From Lachnospiraceae bacterium (GTDB lineage Bacteria > Bacillota > Clostridia > Lachnospirales > Lachnospiraceae): DNA of 10,296 nt. Positions 1 to 5,439 of this stretch are shown here, in pieces; positions within the stretch are counted from its first letter, which is position 1, and every line of letters starts with the position of its first letter. Below the pieces are notes generated by a model, which ran no database searches, had not been told where the DNA came from, and was given only the letters and a program-made list of their open reading frames with translations. The stretch covers positions 1 to 10,296 of the forward strand of contig JAFOYD010000040.1 in NCBI GenBank assembly GCA_017391545.1, given 5' to 3'. Made by a program: the position numbers and the translations under genes.

Positions 1-337
1 ACCATATTCACAGGCTGTCATCGCAGGAGATTTCCTGTATGCATCAGGTCAGATACCCATTAATCCTGCTACAGGCAATGTGGAGGCAGAGGGCATTACG
101 GCACAGGCAGAACAGTCTATGATCAATGTAGGAGAAATCTTAAAGGCAGCAGGAGCGACCTATGACAATGTTGTAAAGACGACTTGCTTTTTAGCAGAGA
201 TTGCTGACTTTGCAGCGTTTAATGAAGTATATGCCAAGTATTTTACGCAGAATCCGGCAAGAAGCTGTGTTGCGGTAAAGGATCTTCCAAAGGGCGTACT
301 CTGTGAAGTAGAGGTTATTGCTTATCTTGGCAAATAG
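1..337 (+). CDS. ridA: RidA family enamine/imine deaminase, 5' end missing
   Basis: The reading frame is open from base 2 and ends at TAG 335-337, giving the last 111 residues of a protein whose family is usually about 125 residues, so only the first dozen or so residues are outside the window. The visible part begins at the conserved PYSQA segment and contains GQIPINPATG, the NPARSCVAV segment whose Arg corresponds to the catalytic/carboxylate-binding Arg of RidA, and the C-terminal CEVEVIAY strand with the conserved Glu. RidA (YjgF/YER057c/UK114) proteins are cytosolic trimers that hydrolyse reactive 2-aminoacrylate and related enamines or imines made by PLP enzymes, releasing the 2-keto acid and ammonia. 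All key residues visible here are intact. The gene is followed after 13 nt by a shikimate-kinase-like gene, so the two are probably co-transcribed. The family is certain; the exact physiological substrate is inferred from the family. Confidence 0.93.
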   Translation, partial: PYSQAVIAGDFLYASGQIPINPATGNVEAEGITAQAEQSMINVGEILKAAGATYDNVVKTTCFLAEIADFAAFNEVYAKYFTQNPARSCVAVKDLPKGVLCEVEVIAYLGK

Positions 338-350
338 TGAGGAAGACCGG

Positions 351-854
351 ATGAAGAATGTAGTGCTGATTGGTATGCCGGGGGCAGGCAAGAGCACCAT
401 AGGTGTCGTACTTGCCAAAAATCTGGGCATGTCATTTATGGACTCTGATCTCGTGATACAGGAGCAGGAGGAAAAAAAGCTTCATGAACTGATCGATGAG
501 CATGGATTAGATGGCTTTCTTGAGATTGAAGGGCGTGTCAACGCCTCACTCAATCCTAAATCTGCCGTAATTGCTACAGGCGGGAGTGTGGTCTACTGTG
601 AGAAGGCGATGGAGCATCTGAATCAAATCGCAACCATATGTTATCTTCAACTGTCGTACAAGAGCATTGAGGAGAGACTTGGTGATCTGGAGGAACGCGG
701 TGTTGTGCTTAGAGAAGGACAGACGCTTCGCTCGCTGTATGATGAAAGAGTTCCGCTTTATGAAAAATATGCAAATCTTGTCATTGATTGTGAAAATAAA
801 AACATACGTGAGATTGTGATTGAACTTGCAAAGAGAATCAAAAAATTCAAATAA
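351..854 (+). CDS. aroK: Shikimate kinase-like P-loop kinase
   Basis: A 167-residue protein, the normal length for shikimate kinase (ATP-dependent 3-phosphorylation of shikimate in the chorismate pathway, cytosol). The ATG at 351 is chosen because GAGGAAG lies 5 nt upstream; the in-frame ATG at 318 would overlap ridA. Visible motifs: Walker A GMPGAGKST (8-16), the acidic pair of DSD (31-33), the ATGGS strand-loop (75-79), the lid segment ERGVVLREGQ with Arg116, and DERVPLYEKYA with Arg133, matching the substrate Arg136 of E. coli AroK. Odd point: the FRxxE helix that carries the second shikimate-binding arginine (Arg58 in AroK) reads GFLEIEGRV here (55-63), so Leu57 replaces that arginine. 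It may be a divergent shikimate kinase or a kinase for another small hydroxylated substrate. The fold is sure; the substrate is less so, and the symbol is given on family grounds. Confidence 0.8.
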   Translation: MKNVVLIGMPGAGKSTIGVVLAKNLGMSFMDSDLVIQEQEEKKLHELIDEHGLDGFLEIEGRVNASLNPKSAVIATGGSVVYCEKAMEHLNQIATICYLQLSYKSIEERLGDLEERGVVLREGQTLRSLYDERVPLYEKYANLVIDCENKNIREIVIELAKRIKKFK

Positions 855-857
855 CAT

Positions 858-886
858 GGATAAAATAAAGAAAACACCACATACTG
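858..886 (+). promoter_or_regulatory. Possible forespore sigma-G-type promoter for spoVAE
   Basis: GGATA (858-862), a 17-bp spacer, then CATACTG (880-886) resembles the sigma-G pattern of Bacillus and Clostridia (GNATR, 17-18 bp, CATNNTA), with the last -10 base different and a G at the second -35 position. spoVA genes are classically read by sigma-G. The predicted RNA start near 893 lies inside the loop of the 871-919 hairpin, so this transcript would not contain the 5' arm. The match is short and could be chance. Confidence 0.3.
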
Positions 887-919
887 TTTCTAGATAAAAG
901 GAAAGGTATGTGGTGTTTT
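871..919 (+). terminator. Perfect 14-bp hairpin between aroK-like gene and spoVAE
   Basis: Bases 871-884 (AAAACACCACATAC) pair perfectly with 906-919 (GTATGTGGTGTTTT), with a 21-nt loop (885-905). It begins 16 nt after the aroK-like stop. The A-rich 5' edge and T-rich 3' edge are those of an intrinsic terminator, although the U tract is only four bases long and is part of the stem. The 3' arm covers the ATG at 908 and ends next to the ATG at 920, and the loop holds the ribosome binding site of the next gene. It may therefore end ridA-aroK transcription, block translation of spoVAE on read-through RNA, or both. Confidence 0.6.
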
Positions 920-1282
920 ATGATGGATTATATCAATGCATTCTGGGTTGGCGGTGTGATTTGTGCTTTGGCACAGATTCTTTTGGACCGAACGAAAATG
1001 CTGCCTGGGCGTGTCATGGTGTTGTTGGTATGTATCGGTGCAGTGATCAGCTTTTTGGGCTGGTACGAGCCGTTTGCAGAGTATGCAGGTGCAGGTGCCA
1101 ATGTACCACTTCTTGGATATGGAAACATCCTTATGAAAGGCGTAAAAGAGGCAATCGACAAGGATGGATTTATTGGACTGTTCAAGGGCGGTTTTACGAA
1201 TGGAGCAGTAGGTTGCAGCGCGGCACTGATCTTTGGATACATTGCGAGCCTGATCTTCAGATCCAAGATGACAAAAGCATAA
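908..1282 (+). CDS. spoVAE: Stage V sporulation protein AE (SpoVAE-like) membrane protein
   Basis: A 124-residue protein if it starts at ATG 908 (AAAAGG lies 6 nt upstream), or 120/119 residues from ATG 920/923; the family alignment favours a start near the MDYINAF segment, whereas the ribosome site favours 908. It shows the SpoVAC/SpoVAE family pattern: a first membrane helix around FWVGGVICALAQILLD (12-27), a second around 36-52, the family signature YAGAGANVPLLGYGN (59-73), and a last helix in about 97-117 after a GFIGLFKGGF loop. SpoVA proteins form the inner-membrane channel that takes up Ca-dipicolinate in sporulation and releases it in germination. The length and the AGAGA-VP context fit SpoVAE better than SpoVAC, which has a longer N-terminus. 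It stands alone here, with no spoVAC or spoVAD beside it, and converges with the next gene 13 nt after its stop. Family assignment is good; the exact paralogue is less certain. Confidence 0.85.
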   Translation: MWCFMMDYINAFWVGGVICALAQILLDRTKMLPGRVMVLLVCIGAVISFLGWYEPFAEYAGAGANVPLLGYGNILMKGVKEAIDKDGFIGLFKGGFTNGAVGCSAALIFGYIASLIFRSKMTKA

Positions 1283-1295
1283 TTATACTAATACA

Positions 1296-1793
1296 CTAGG
1301 CTTCCTCAAAGTCGAGTCCGAGCTTTGTGAGAAGCTGCCGTACATAAGCATCCCATAGCTTATCGACACTCTTGTCCATGATAAATGTGGTGAAAGCACT
1401 TCCAGTAACACATGTTACCTTACCGCCTGAGTAGCGGATATTGAGTACAAGTGAACGAATCAGACTAGCTGCGACCTCACATTCGGGAGTTGCAGCTATT
1501 TTTTCTATGATCTGATTGTCTGCATGTAATAACACTGAAAACGAAACGGGTGTTTTTTTACCCTTGATAATCTGAAAGCAGACAGGACGAATGTCTTTCC
1601 AAAGCGAAAAGTCAGCAGGGGCACCTGCTTCAAGCTCATCGCTGGTGAAGAAGTCCTTTACGGTATGTCCATCTATATGAAAGGTATTAAAAGTCGTAAT
1701 GGTTGCTTCCTCGACGAGAAAGGTGTCAAATTGCTCTGAGATCAATAATGCGTTCATAAAATTCTTGGTGTTTTTGATTTGTAATGCTGTCAT
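1296..1793 (-). CDS. DUF5721-like protein of unknown function
   Basis: A 165-residue soluble protein with no signal peptide and no membrane segment. The ATG at 1793 has AAAGGA 6 nt upstream. It resembles the uncharacterised DUF5721 proteins found mainly in Lachnospiraceae: an N-terminal segment ALQIKNTKNFMNALL, a central EEATITTFNTFHIDGH stretch followed by KDFFTSDEL, then SLWKDIRPVCFQIIKGKKTP, and a C-terminal half with SLVLNIRYSGGKVTCVTGSA. The alternation of short beta-like and charged segments suggests an alpha/beta fold, but no catalytic motif is recognised. It has its own promoter (1826-1855) and a short 5' leader, and faces spoVAE. The function cannot be given from sequence; the family name is from memory of the conserved pattern. 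Confidence 0.75.
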   Translation of the reverse strand: MTALQIKNTKNFMNALLISEQFDTFLVEEATITTFNTFHIDGHTVKDFFTSDELEAGAPADFSLWKDIRPVCFQIIKGKKTPVSFSVLLHADNQIIEKIAATPECEVAASLIRSLVLNIRYSGGKVTCVTGSAFTTFIMDKSVDKLWDAYVRQLLTKLGLDFEEA

Positions 1794-1825
1794 GGTGTTC
1801 CTTTCTTACATTTTTTCTATGTCGT

Positions 1826-1855
1826 AGTATAGCATATAGAAATGGTTCATGTCTA
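1826..1855 (-). promoter_or_regulatory. Sigma-A-type promoter for the DUF5721-like gene
   Basis: On the minus strand TAGACA (1855-1850), an 18-bp spacer and TATACT (1831-1826) form a promoter with one mismatch per box. TGC stands directly before the -10, giving an extended -10 element. The predicted start is near 1819, about 25 nt before the ATG at 1793. Confidence 0.6.
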
Positions 1856-1995
1856 TTTAAATAAATATTTCCCCCTTTTCAAATGAAGGATATTATGCTA
1901 ACATGAAATATAGTTATGAAAACTACATAAAATAGTTAAATAAAATATATGATATGAAAATTTAAATACAATATGAAAGGCATGGTAGTAGTATA

Positions 1996-2835
1996 ATGAG
2001 CTTTAAAATAGTTGTAGACAGTTGCTGTGAAATACCGGAGGAGTTAAAAAAAGATGAGCGTTTTGAAAGTGTACCATTGACACTGATTGTTGGCGATGAT
2101 TATGAGAAACAGGATGATGAAAGCTTCAATCAGCGGGAATTCCTGGATGCGGTCGCAGCCTGCCCGGAGTGCCCAAAGTCAGCCTGCCCTTCGCCGGAAC
2201 GATACATGAAGGCATATCAGACAGAGGCAGACCATGTGTATGTGGTGACACTGTCATCAAAGCTTAGTGGAAGCTATAACAGTGCAGTTTTGGGCAAAAA
2301 TCTGTATCATGAAAATTGTGGCGAAAAGGACATTTATGTGGTGGACTCCAAGTCAGCATCCTGTGGTGAGACACAGATTGTCTGCAAACTCATGGAGCTT
2401 GAGGAGATGGGATTGTCCTTTCAGGAGATTACAGAGCAGATTGAAACATTTGTAAATCATATGAATACCTACTTTGTCCTTGAGAATCTTGAGACGCTCA
2501 GAAAGAACGGCAGACTTTCCAAAGTGAAGGCACTGGTAGCATCTACATTAAATATTAAGCCAGTGATGGGCGCTGCTGATGGCAATATCATACAGCGCGG
2601 ACAGTGCATCGGTATGCAGAAAGCACTGAAAAAGCTTGCAGAGCTTGCAATCAGTGAGGTAGTAGATCCGGAGAAAAAGCGGTTGATCATTACACACTGC
2701 AATAACTTAAAGGCAGCAGAAAGTGTGCGCAAGTGTATCGAAGATAAGATACACTTGAAGGAAACGATTGTTATGGATACAGCGGGAATCAGCAGCATGT
2801 ATGCCAATGAGGGTGGAGTTATCGTTACGATATAA
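1996..2835 (+). CDS. DegV family (FakB-type) fatty-acid-binding protein
   Basis: A 279-residue protein, the usual DegV length. Visible family marks: the N-terminal strand and loop KIVVDSCCEIP (4-14), the KSACPSP segment (61-67) at the place of the usual TSQPSP loop whose Ser contacts the fatty-acid carboxylate, TLSSKLSGSYNSA (85-97), the YVVDSKSASCG turn (114-124), and ETLRKNGRLSK in the second half. DegV/FakB proteins bind a fatty acid in the cytosol and present it to the FakA kinase for acyl-phosphate formation and entry into phospholipid; no fakA is in the window. The start is fixed by homology: in-frame codons upstream give no other start, and the nearest purine-rich site (GAAAGG, 1975-1980) is unusually far (15 nt). 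The roughly 200-nt AT-rich stretch before it shows no clear + promoter beyond a TACAAT at 1967-1972. It faces the LytTR gene. Family sure; ligand unknown. Confidence 0.92.
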   Translation: MSFKIVVDSCCEIPEELKKDERFESVPLTLIVGDDYEKQDDESFNQREFLDAVAACPECPKSACPSPERYMKAYQTEADHVYVVTLSSKLSGSYNSAVLGKNLYHENCGEKDIYVVDSKSASCGETQIVCKLMELEEMGLSFQEITEQIETFVNHMNTYFVLENLETLRKNGRLSKVKALVASTLNIKPVMGAADGNIIQRGQCIGMQKALKKLAELAISEVVDPEKKRLIITHCNNLKAAESVRKCIEDKIHLKETIVMDTAGISSMYANEGGVIVTI

Positions 2836-2841
2836 CTCCAC
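2813..2841. terminator. 10-bp hairpin at the degV/LytTR convergence
   Basis: GTGGAGTTAT (2813-2822) pairs perfectly with ATAACTCCAC (2832-2841) around a 9-nt loop. The stem covers the last codons and stop of degV and the first base of the facing stop codon. Neither side has a T run, so it is a weak candidate for a shared terminator or a 3'-end stability element. Confidence 0.4.
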
Positions 2842-3560
2842 TATTCCTCTTCCATTTCCATTTCTTCCAGTAGCCATTTGTATTCCTTGTGCAATAAGGG
2901 AGACATGAAAAATCTGGTTGTATCTTTCATAATGATTGTGAACAGTTTTACTTTTGAGACATATTTAAAGTTCACAATACTGTTCTTGTTGACACGTTTA
3001 AATTCCTCGAAAGGTTCGAAAATCTGGCGGAGATCACCAATCGGTTCATCAACCTTTACAGGTGCGCCATCACTCAGATATAGCGTGCATCCTGCCTCAT
3101 TCTGGAGTGCATACATGATGGAATCCTTTGGAACCTCGTTGATAATAGATTCTTTGTGAATGAACACAGTGACAATACTTTGGGCAGCGTTTGCATCACC
3201 AAGGCTCAGATAATCGGGCAGAGGTTCAGTGATATAGGGCTTTTTTGCATGTATGATATAGCTTGGAAGATCTGGGATAGCAGTGTAGTCGATCTTGGAG
3301 GAATAAAGTATTAAAGGGGCATTGTAGCCGGCTCTTTCCAGATATTCCAGAATTTCTTCTACAATTCCAGGCTCAGAGCACATGTCCATGAAAATAATAT
3401 TGTATTTCAGTGGGTTGCCTGATAAAAAGTGGTCTTTATTCCCATAGGAGTCGATATACAGGATATTTGTGCTGCCTGCTCGCTTATCAGATTCTCTTGA
3501 AAGTAAGCGCTCGATATGCTTTCTGTCTGCTACGTTATCATCACAAATTGCTACGTGCAC
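2841..3560 (-). CDS. LytTR-type DNA-binding response regulator (AgrA/LytR-like)
   Basis: A 239-residue two-domain regulator. Residues 1 to about 120 are a receiver: the acidic pair Asp7-Asp8 (AICDDN), the likely phosphate acceptor Asp59 in IIFMDM, a Ser in LILYSS (87/88) and a Lys before Pro108 (HAKKPY). The loop after Asp59 (CSEPGIVEEI) does not follow the usual MPGMNG pattern, so the receiver is divergent. Residues about 130-235 are a LytTR DNA-binding domain, with IFEPFEEFKRVNKNSIVNFKYV carrying the typical FxRxHKSxxVN-like segment. The start is GTG at 3560 with GAGGTG 8 nt upstream; an in-frame stop lies just before it and the ATG at 3567 is out of frame. Such regulators usually control peptides, bacteriocins or surface functions and pair with a membrane sensor kinase; none is nearby, so it is an orphan here. 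Confidence 0.88.
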   Translation of the reverse strand: MHVAICDDNVADRKHIERLLSRESDKRAGSTNILYIDSYGNKDHFLSGNPLKYNIIFMDMCSEPGIVEEILEYLERAGYNAPLILYSSKIDYTAIPDLPSYIIHAKKPYITEPLPDYLSLGDANAAQSIVTVFIHKESIINEVPKDSIMYALQNEAGCTLYLSDGAPVKVDEPIGDLRQIFEPFEEFKRVNKNSIVNFKYVSKVKLFTIIMKDTTRFFMSPLLHKEYKWLLEEMEMEEE

Positions 3561-3594
3561 GAATCATACACCTCTTTCTTGAAATTTAGTTAAT

Positions 3595-3635
3595 AAAGTC
3601 TCCACTACATGATGGAAATCTGTAGTGGAGATTTT
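3595..3635 (-). terminator. Strong hairpin ending the argG-DUF1294 unit
   Basis: TCTCCACTACA (3599-3609) pairs perfectly with TGTAGTGGAGA (3621-3631) around an 11-nt loop. Adding AAAG/TTTT flanks (3595-3598 with 3632-3635, one G-U) gives a 15-bp stem. On the minus strand it is followed by CTTTATTAA, a broken U tract. The 3' coding end of the DUF1294 gene, including its stop at 3605-3607, lies inside the hairpin. It separates argG-DUF1294 from the LytTR gene. Confidence 0.7.
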
Positions 3636-3898
3636 ATAATGGCTATTATTAATAAAATCTGTAACAAGAGTATCAGGGGCATCCCATATACAAAATACCA
3701 GTGTCTTGTTTTGTGATGGAATACCCTCATACCAATGATCGAACCGATGCTTCCGCCGATGATGGCGATGATAAAAAGTGAGGACTCCGGTATGCGCCAG
3801 AGCTTTTTCTCTGCCTTTCTCTTATCAATCCCCATCATGGCAAAGGAGGATAGGTTGATCAGAATCAGATATGTCGCAAGGATGCCTAATACTGTCAT
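3605..3898 (-). CDS. DUF1294 family small membrane protein
   Basis: A 97-residue protein, the usual DUF1294 size. A first membrane helix (about 4-22) is followed by the family signature MGIDKRKAEKKLWRIPE (22-38), a second hydrophobic stretch with IIGGSIGSIIGM (46-57), the HHKTRHWYF segment (61-69), and a third helix (about 71-88). It is probably an inner-membrane protein; no biochemical role is known for the family. The ATG at 3898 is only 3 nt behind the argG stop and has no good ribosome site close by (AGGAAG is about 20 nt upstream, inside argG), so translation is likely coupled to argG. Its last codons and stop form part of a terminator hairpin. A link to arginine synthesis is suggested only by position and may be incidental. 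Family sure, function unknown. Confidence 0.88.
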   Translation of the reverse strand: MTVLGILATYLILINLSSFAMMGIDKRKAEKKLWRIPESSLFIIAIIGGSIGSIIGMRVFHHKTRHWYFVYGMPLILLLQILLIIAIIKSPLQISIM

Positions 3899-3901
3899 GA
3901 T

Positions 3902-5122
3902 TTATTTATTCTTATTTACTTCCTGCATCTTCATGGCACGAACCTTTGATGACAGGCCAAAGAGGTTGATGAATCCCTCTGCATCATGATGGTCATATAA
4001 ATCACCTGTTGTAAATGATGCGATGCTCTCATTGTATAATGAATAAGGGCTTGTCTCACCAGCCTTGATGATATTGCCTTTGTAAAGCTTGAACTTCACT
4101 TCACCTGTAACATATTCCTGTGTCTTCTCGATGAAAGCCTGAATAGCTTCACGCTTTGGTGTGAACCACTTGCCTTCATAGACAGTATCAGCAAACTTGT
4201 TGCCCAGTTCCTTCTTTAAGGTATAGGTATCGCGGTCAAGGATCAGTTCCTCAAGCTGCTGATGAGCCTCCATAAGAATTGTTCCGCCAGGTGTTTCATA
4301 TACGCCACGTGACTTCATGCCTACAACACGGTTTTCAACGATATCAATGATACCAATACCATGCTTACCACCGAGTCTGTTCAATTCCCTGATGATATCA
4401 GAAACCTTCATTGCCTTGCCGTTTACAGACTTCGGAACACCCTTTTCAAAGGTCATGGTTACATATTCGCCTTCATCAGGAGCTTTTTCAGGTGTTGTGC
4501 CCAGAACGAGTAAATGATCGTAATTTGGCTCATTTGCAGGATCCTCAAGCTCAAGTCCCTCATGGCTGATGTGCCAGATGTTTCTGTCACGGCTGTAGGA
4601 GCTGTCTGCTGAGAATGGAAGATGAATGCCGTGCGCCTTGCAGTATTCGATCTCTGACTCACGGGAATCCATGGTCCACTTGTCATTTCTCCATGCTGCG
4701 ATGATCTTGATATCGGGAGCCAGGGCCTTGATGCCAAGCTCGAAACGAATCTGGTCATTTCCCTTACCTGTTGCACCATGGCAGATTGCGACAGCACCTT
4801 CTTTTCTGGCAATCTCAACCAGTTTCTTGGCGATCAAAGGTCTTGCCATAGATGTTCCTAAAAGATATTTATTCTCATAAATAGCATTTGCCTGTACACA
4901 TGGAACAATGTACTCGTCGCAGAATTCGTCGATTACATTCTCGATATAAAGCTTCTCGGCACCGCAGGATTTTGCTCTTTCCTCAAGTCCGTCAAGCTCC
5001 TCCTCCTGTCCGCAGTCGATGCAGACGCAGATTACTTCATAATCAAAGTTTTCCTTTAACCATGGAATAATGGCAGTGGTATCAAGACCACCTGAATAAG
5101 CAAGTACTACTTTTTCTTTCAT
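3902..5122 (-). CDS. argG: Argininosuccinate synthase
   Basis: A 406-residue cytosolic enzyme of the usual length that condenses citrulline and aspartate with ATP to argininosuccinate, the penultimate step of arginine synthesis. Motifs: the N-type ATP pyrophosphatase loop AYSGGLDTT (8-16), the citrulline/aspartate-binding segment GTSMARP (89-95), CHGATGKGNDQIRFE (114-128), and the YSRDRNIWHISHEG segment (176-189). The start at ATG 5122 is chosen because KEKVVLAYSGG is the normal N-terminus and AAAGGAG lies about 8 nt upstream; the frame is open back to an ATG at 5215, but that would add 31 residues not seen in the family. It is divergent from the GNAT-argJ-argB-argD unit across a region with ArgR-like sites, and a DUF1294 gene follows after 3 nt. 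argH, its usual partner, is not beside it. Confidence 0.97.
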   Translation of the reverse strand: MKEKVVLAYSGGLDTTAIIPWLKENFDYEVICVCIDCGQEEELDGLEERAKSCGAEKLYIENVIDEFCDEYIVPCVQANAIYENKYLLGTSMARPLIAKKLVEIARKEGAVAICHGATGKGNDQIRFELGIKALAPDIKIIAAWRNDKWTMDSRESEIEYCKAHGIHLPFSADSSYSRDRNIWHISHEGLELEDPANEPNYDHLLVLGTTPEKAPDEGEYVTMTFEKGVPKSVNGKAMKVSDIIRELNRLGGKHGIGIIDIVENRVVGMKSRGVYETPGGTILMEAHQQLEELILDRDTYTLKKELGNKFADTVYEGKWFTPKREAIQAFIEKTQEYVTGEVKFKLYKGNIIKAGETSPYSLYNESIASFTTGDLYDHHDAEGFINLFGLSSKVRAMKMQEVNKNK

Positions 5123-5213
5123 AAGTGTATTCTCCTTTTGTATTATGAATTTTTTTGTTTCATTAATGTAACTATACATCAATACAGAATATAAATCAAG
5201 TGTAAAATTATTC

Positions 5214-5242
5214 ATTATATTATTGACAAAAATGCATAAAAG
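5214..5242 (-). promoter_or_regulatory. Likely argG promoter
   Basis: A perfect minus-strand TATAAT (5219-5214) lies at a suitable distance from argG (predicted RNA start near 5207, leader about 85 nt). The -35 position 17 bp upstream (5242-5237, CTTTTA) is poor, which would fit a regulated promoter. The ARG-box-like site at 5231-5249 overlaps the -35 area, so one repressor position could affect both directions. Confidence 0.45.
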
Positions 5243-5250
5243 CGTAAAAT
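5223..5250 (+). promoter_or_regulatory. Promoter of the GNAT-argJ-argB-argD unit
   Basis: A perfect TTGACA (5223-5228), a 16-bp spacer and TAAAAT (5245-5250, one mismatch from TATAAT) form a good sigma-A-type promoter. The predicted RNA start is near 5257, about 180 nt before the GNAT start at 5440. An ARG-box-like sequence covers the spacer and most of the -10. Confidence 0.65.
5231..5249 (+). promoter_or_regulatory. ARG-box-like site 1, over the promoter
   Basis: AATGCATAAAAGCGTAAAA matches the B. subtilis AhrC/ArgR site pattern (CATGAATAAAAATKCAAKT) at about 12 of 19 positions by eye. It lies between the -35 and -10 of the + promoter, a classic repression position. It shares GCATAAAA with site 3 at 5286-5293. 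Confidence 0.45.
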
Positions 5251-5262
5251 AGGTTTATATAT

Positions 5263-5301
5263 CATGAATAATATACAAACGGAACGCATAAAAATGCATA
5301 T
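5263..5301 (+). promoter_or_regulatory. Tandem ARG-box-like sites 2 and 3
   Basis: Site 2 (5263-5281) begins CATGAATAA, identical to the first nine bases of the B. subtilis ARG box, with a weaker second half. Site 3 (5283-5301, centre CGCATAAAAATGCAT) matches about 14 of 19 positions. Their centres are 20 bp apart, close to the roughly 21-bp spacing of paired ARG boxes bound by one ArgR hexamer. They lie just downstream of the + promoter start. Confidence 0.5.
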
Positions 5302-5338
5302 GCAATGCAATAAGGCATGATGAATTGTCGAAAAGTGG

Positions 5339-5367
5339 TTGTATTTATTCCTATTATAAACTATGAT
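5339..5367 (+). promoter_or_regulatory. Possible second + promoter
   Basis: TTGTAT (5339-5344), 17 bp, TATGAT (5362-5367): a good -10 with a half -35. The predicted start near 5374 would give a leader of about 66 nt to the GNAT gene and would lie outside the ARG-box cluster. Weak evidence in AT-rich DNA. Confidence 0.25.
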
Positions 5368-5439
5368 ATAAAATGACCTTTTATGGGAAACAGAGAAAAG
5401 AGTAACTGTTTAGCGATATCAGAGAGGACGGCGCAACGT

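Larger units (their letters stand above)
5123..5439. other. Divergent intergenic control region of the arginine locus
   Basis: About 317 nt of AT-rich DNA between argG (-) and the GNAT gene (+). It holds the + promoter, a likely - promoter for argG, three ARG-box-like sites and a possible second + promoter. The perfect palindrome TGCATATGCA lies at 5295-5304. The frame of the GNAT gene is open back to ATG 5383, but no convincing ribosome site precedes that codon. No T-box leader or other riboswitch signature was seen. Confidence 0.7.

Noticed and set aside
1301..1333. An imperfect inverted repeat (GCTTCCTCAAAG with CTTTGTGAGAAGC) near the spoVAE/DUF5721 convergence, considered as a terminator.
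   Set aside because: The pairing is interrupted, it lies within the DUF5721 coding sequence, and no T run follows on either strand.
1973..1996. A 7-codon frame (ATG 1973) whose TAA overlaps the degV ATG, suggesting translational coupling.
   Set aside because: No ribosome site precedes it and the peptide is repetitive (three Val codons from GTAGTAGTA); it is most likely chance.
5123..5215. A 31-residue N-terminal extension of ArgG from ATG 5215.
   Set aside because: The extension lies over the AT-rich promoter region, overlaps the predicted -10, and the ATG at 5122 has a good ribosome site and the normal ArgG N-terminus.
5264..5320. An 18-codon open frame in the arg leader (ATG at 5264, TGA at 5318-5320), considered as an arginine attenuation leader peptide.
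   Set aside because: It has only one Arg codon, begins about 7 nt after the predicted RNA start, and has no ribosome site or following terminator/antiterminator pair; it is better explained by the ARG-box-like sequences it overlaps.
5257..5439. A T-box or other riboswitch in the leader of the arginine unit.
   Set aside because: No T-box core sequence, specifier-loop pattern or strong terminator stem was found by eye; the visible elements fit DNA-level control.
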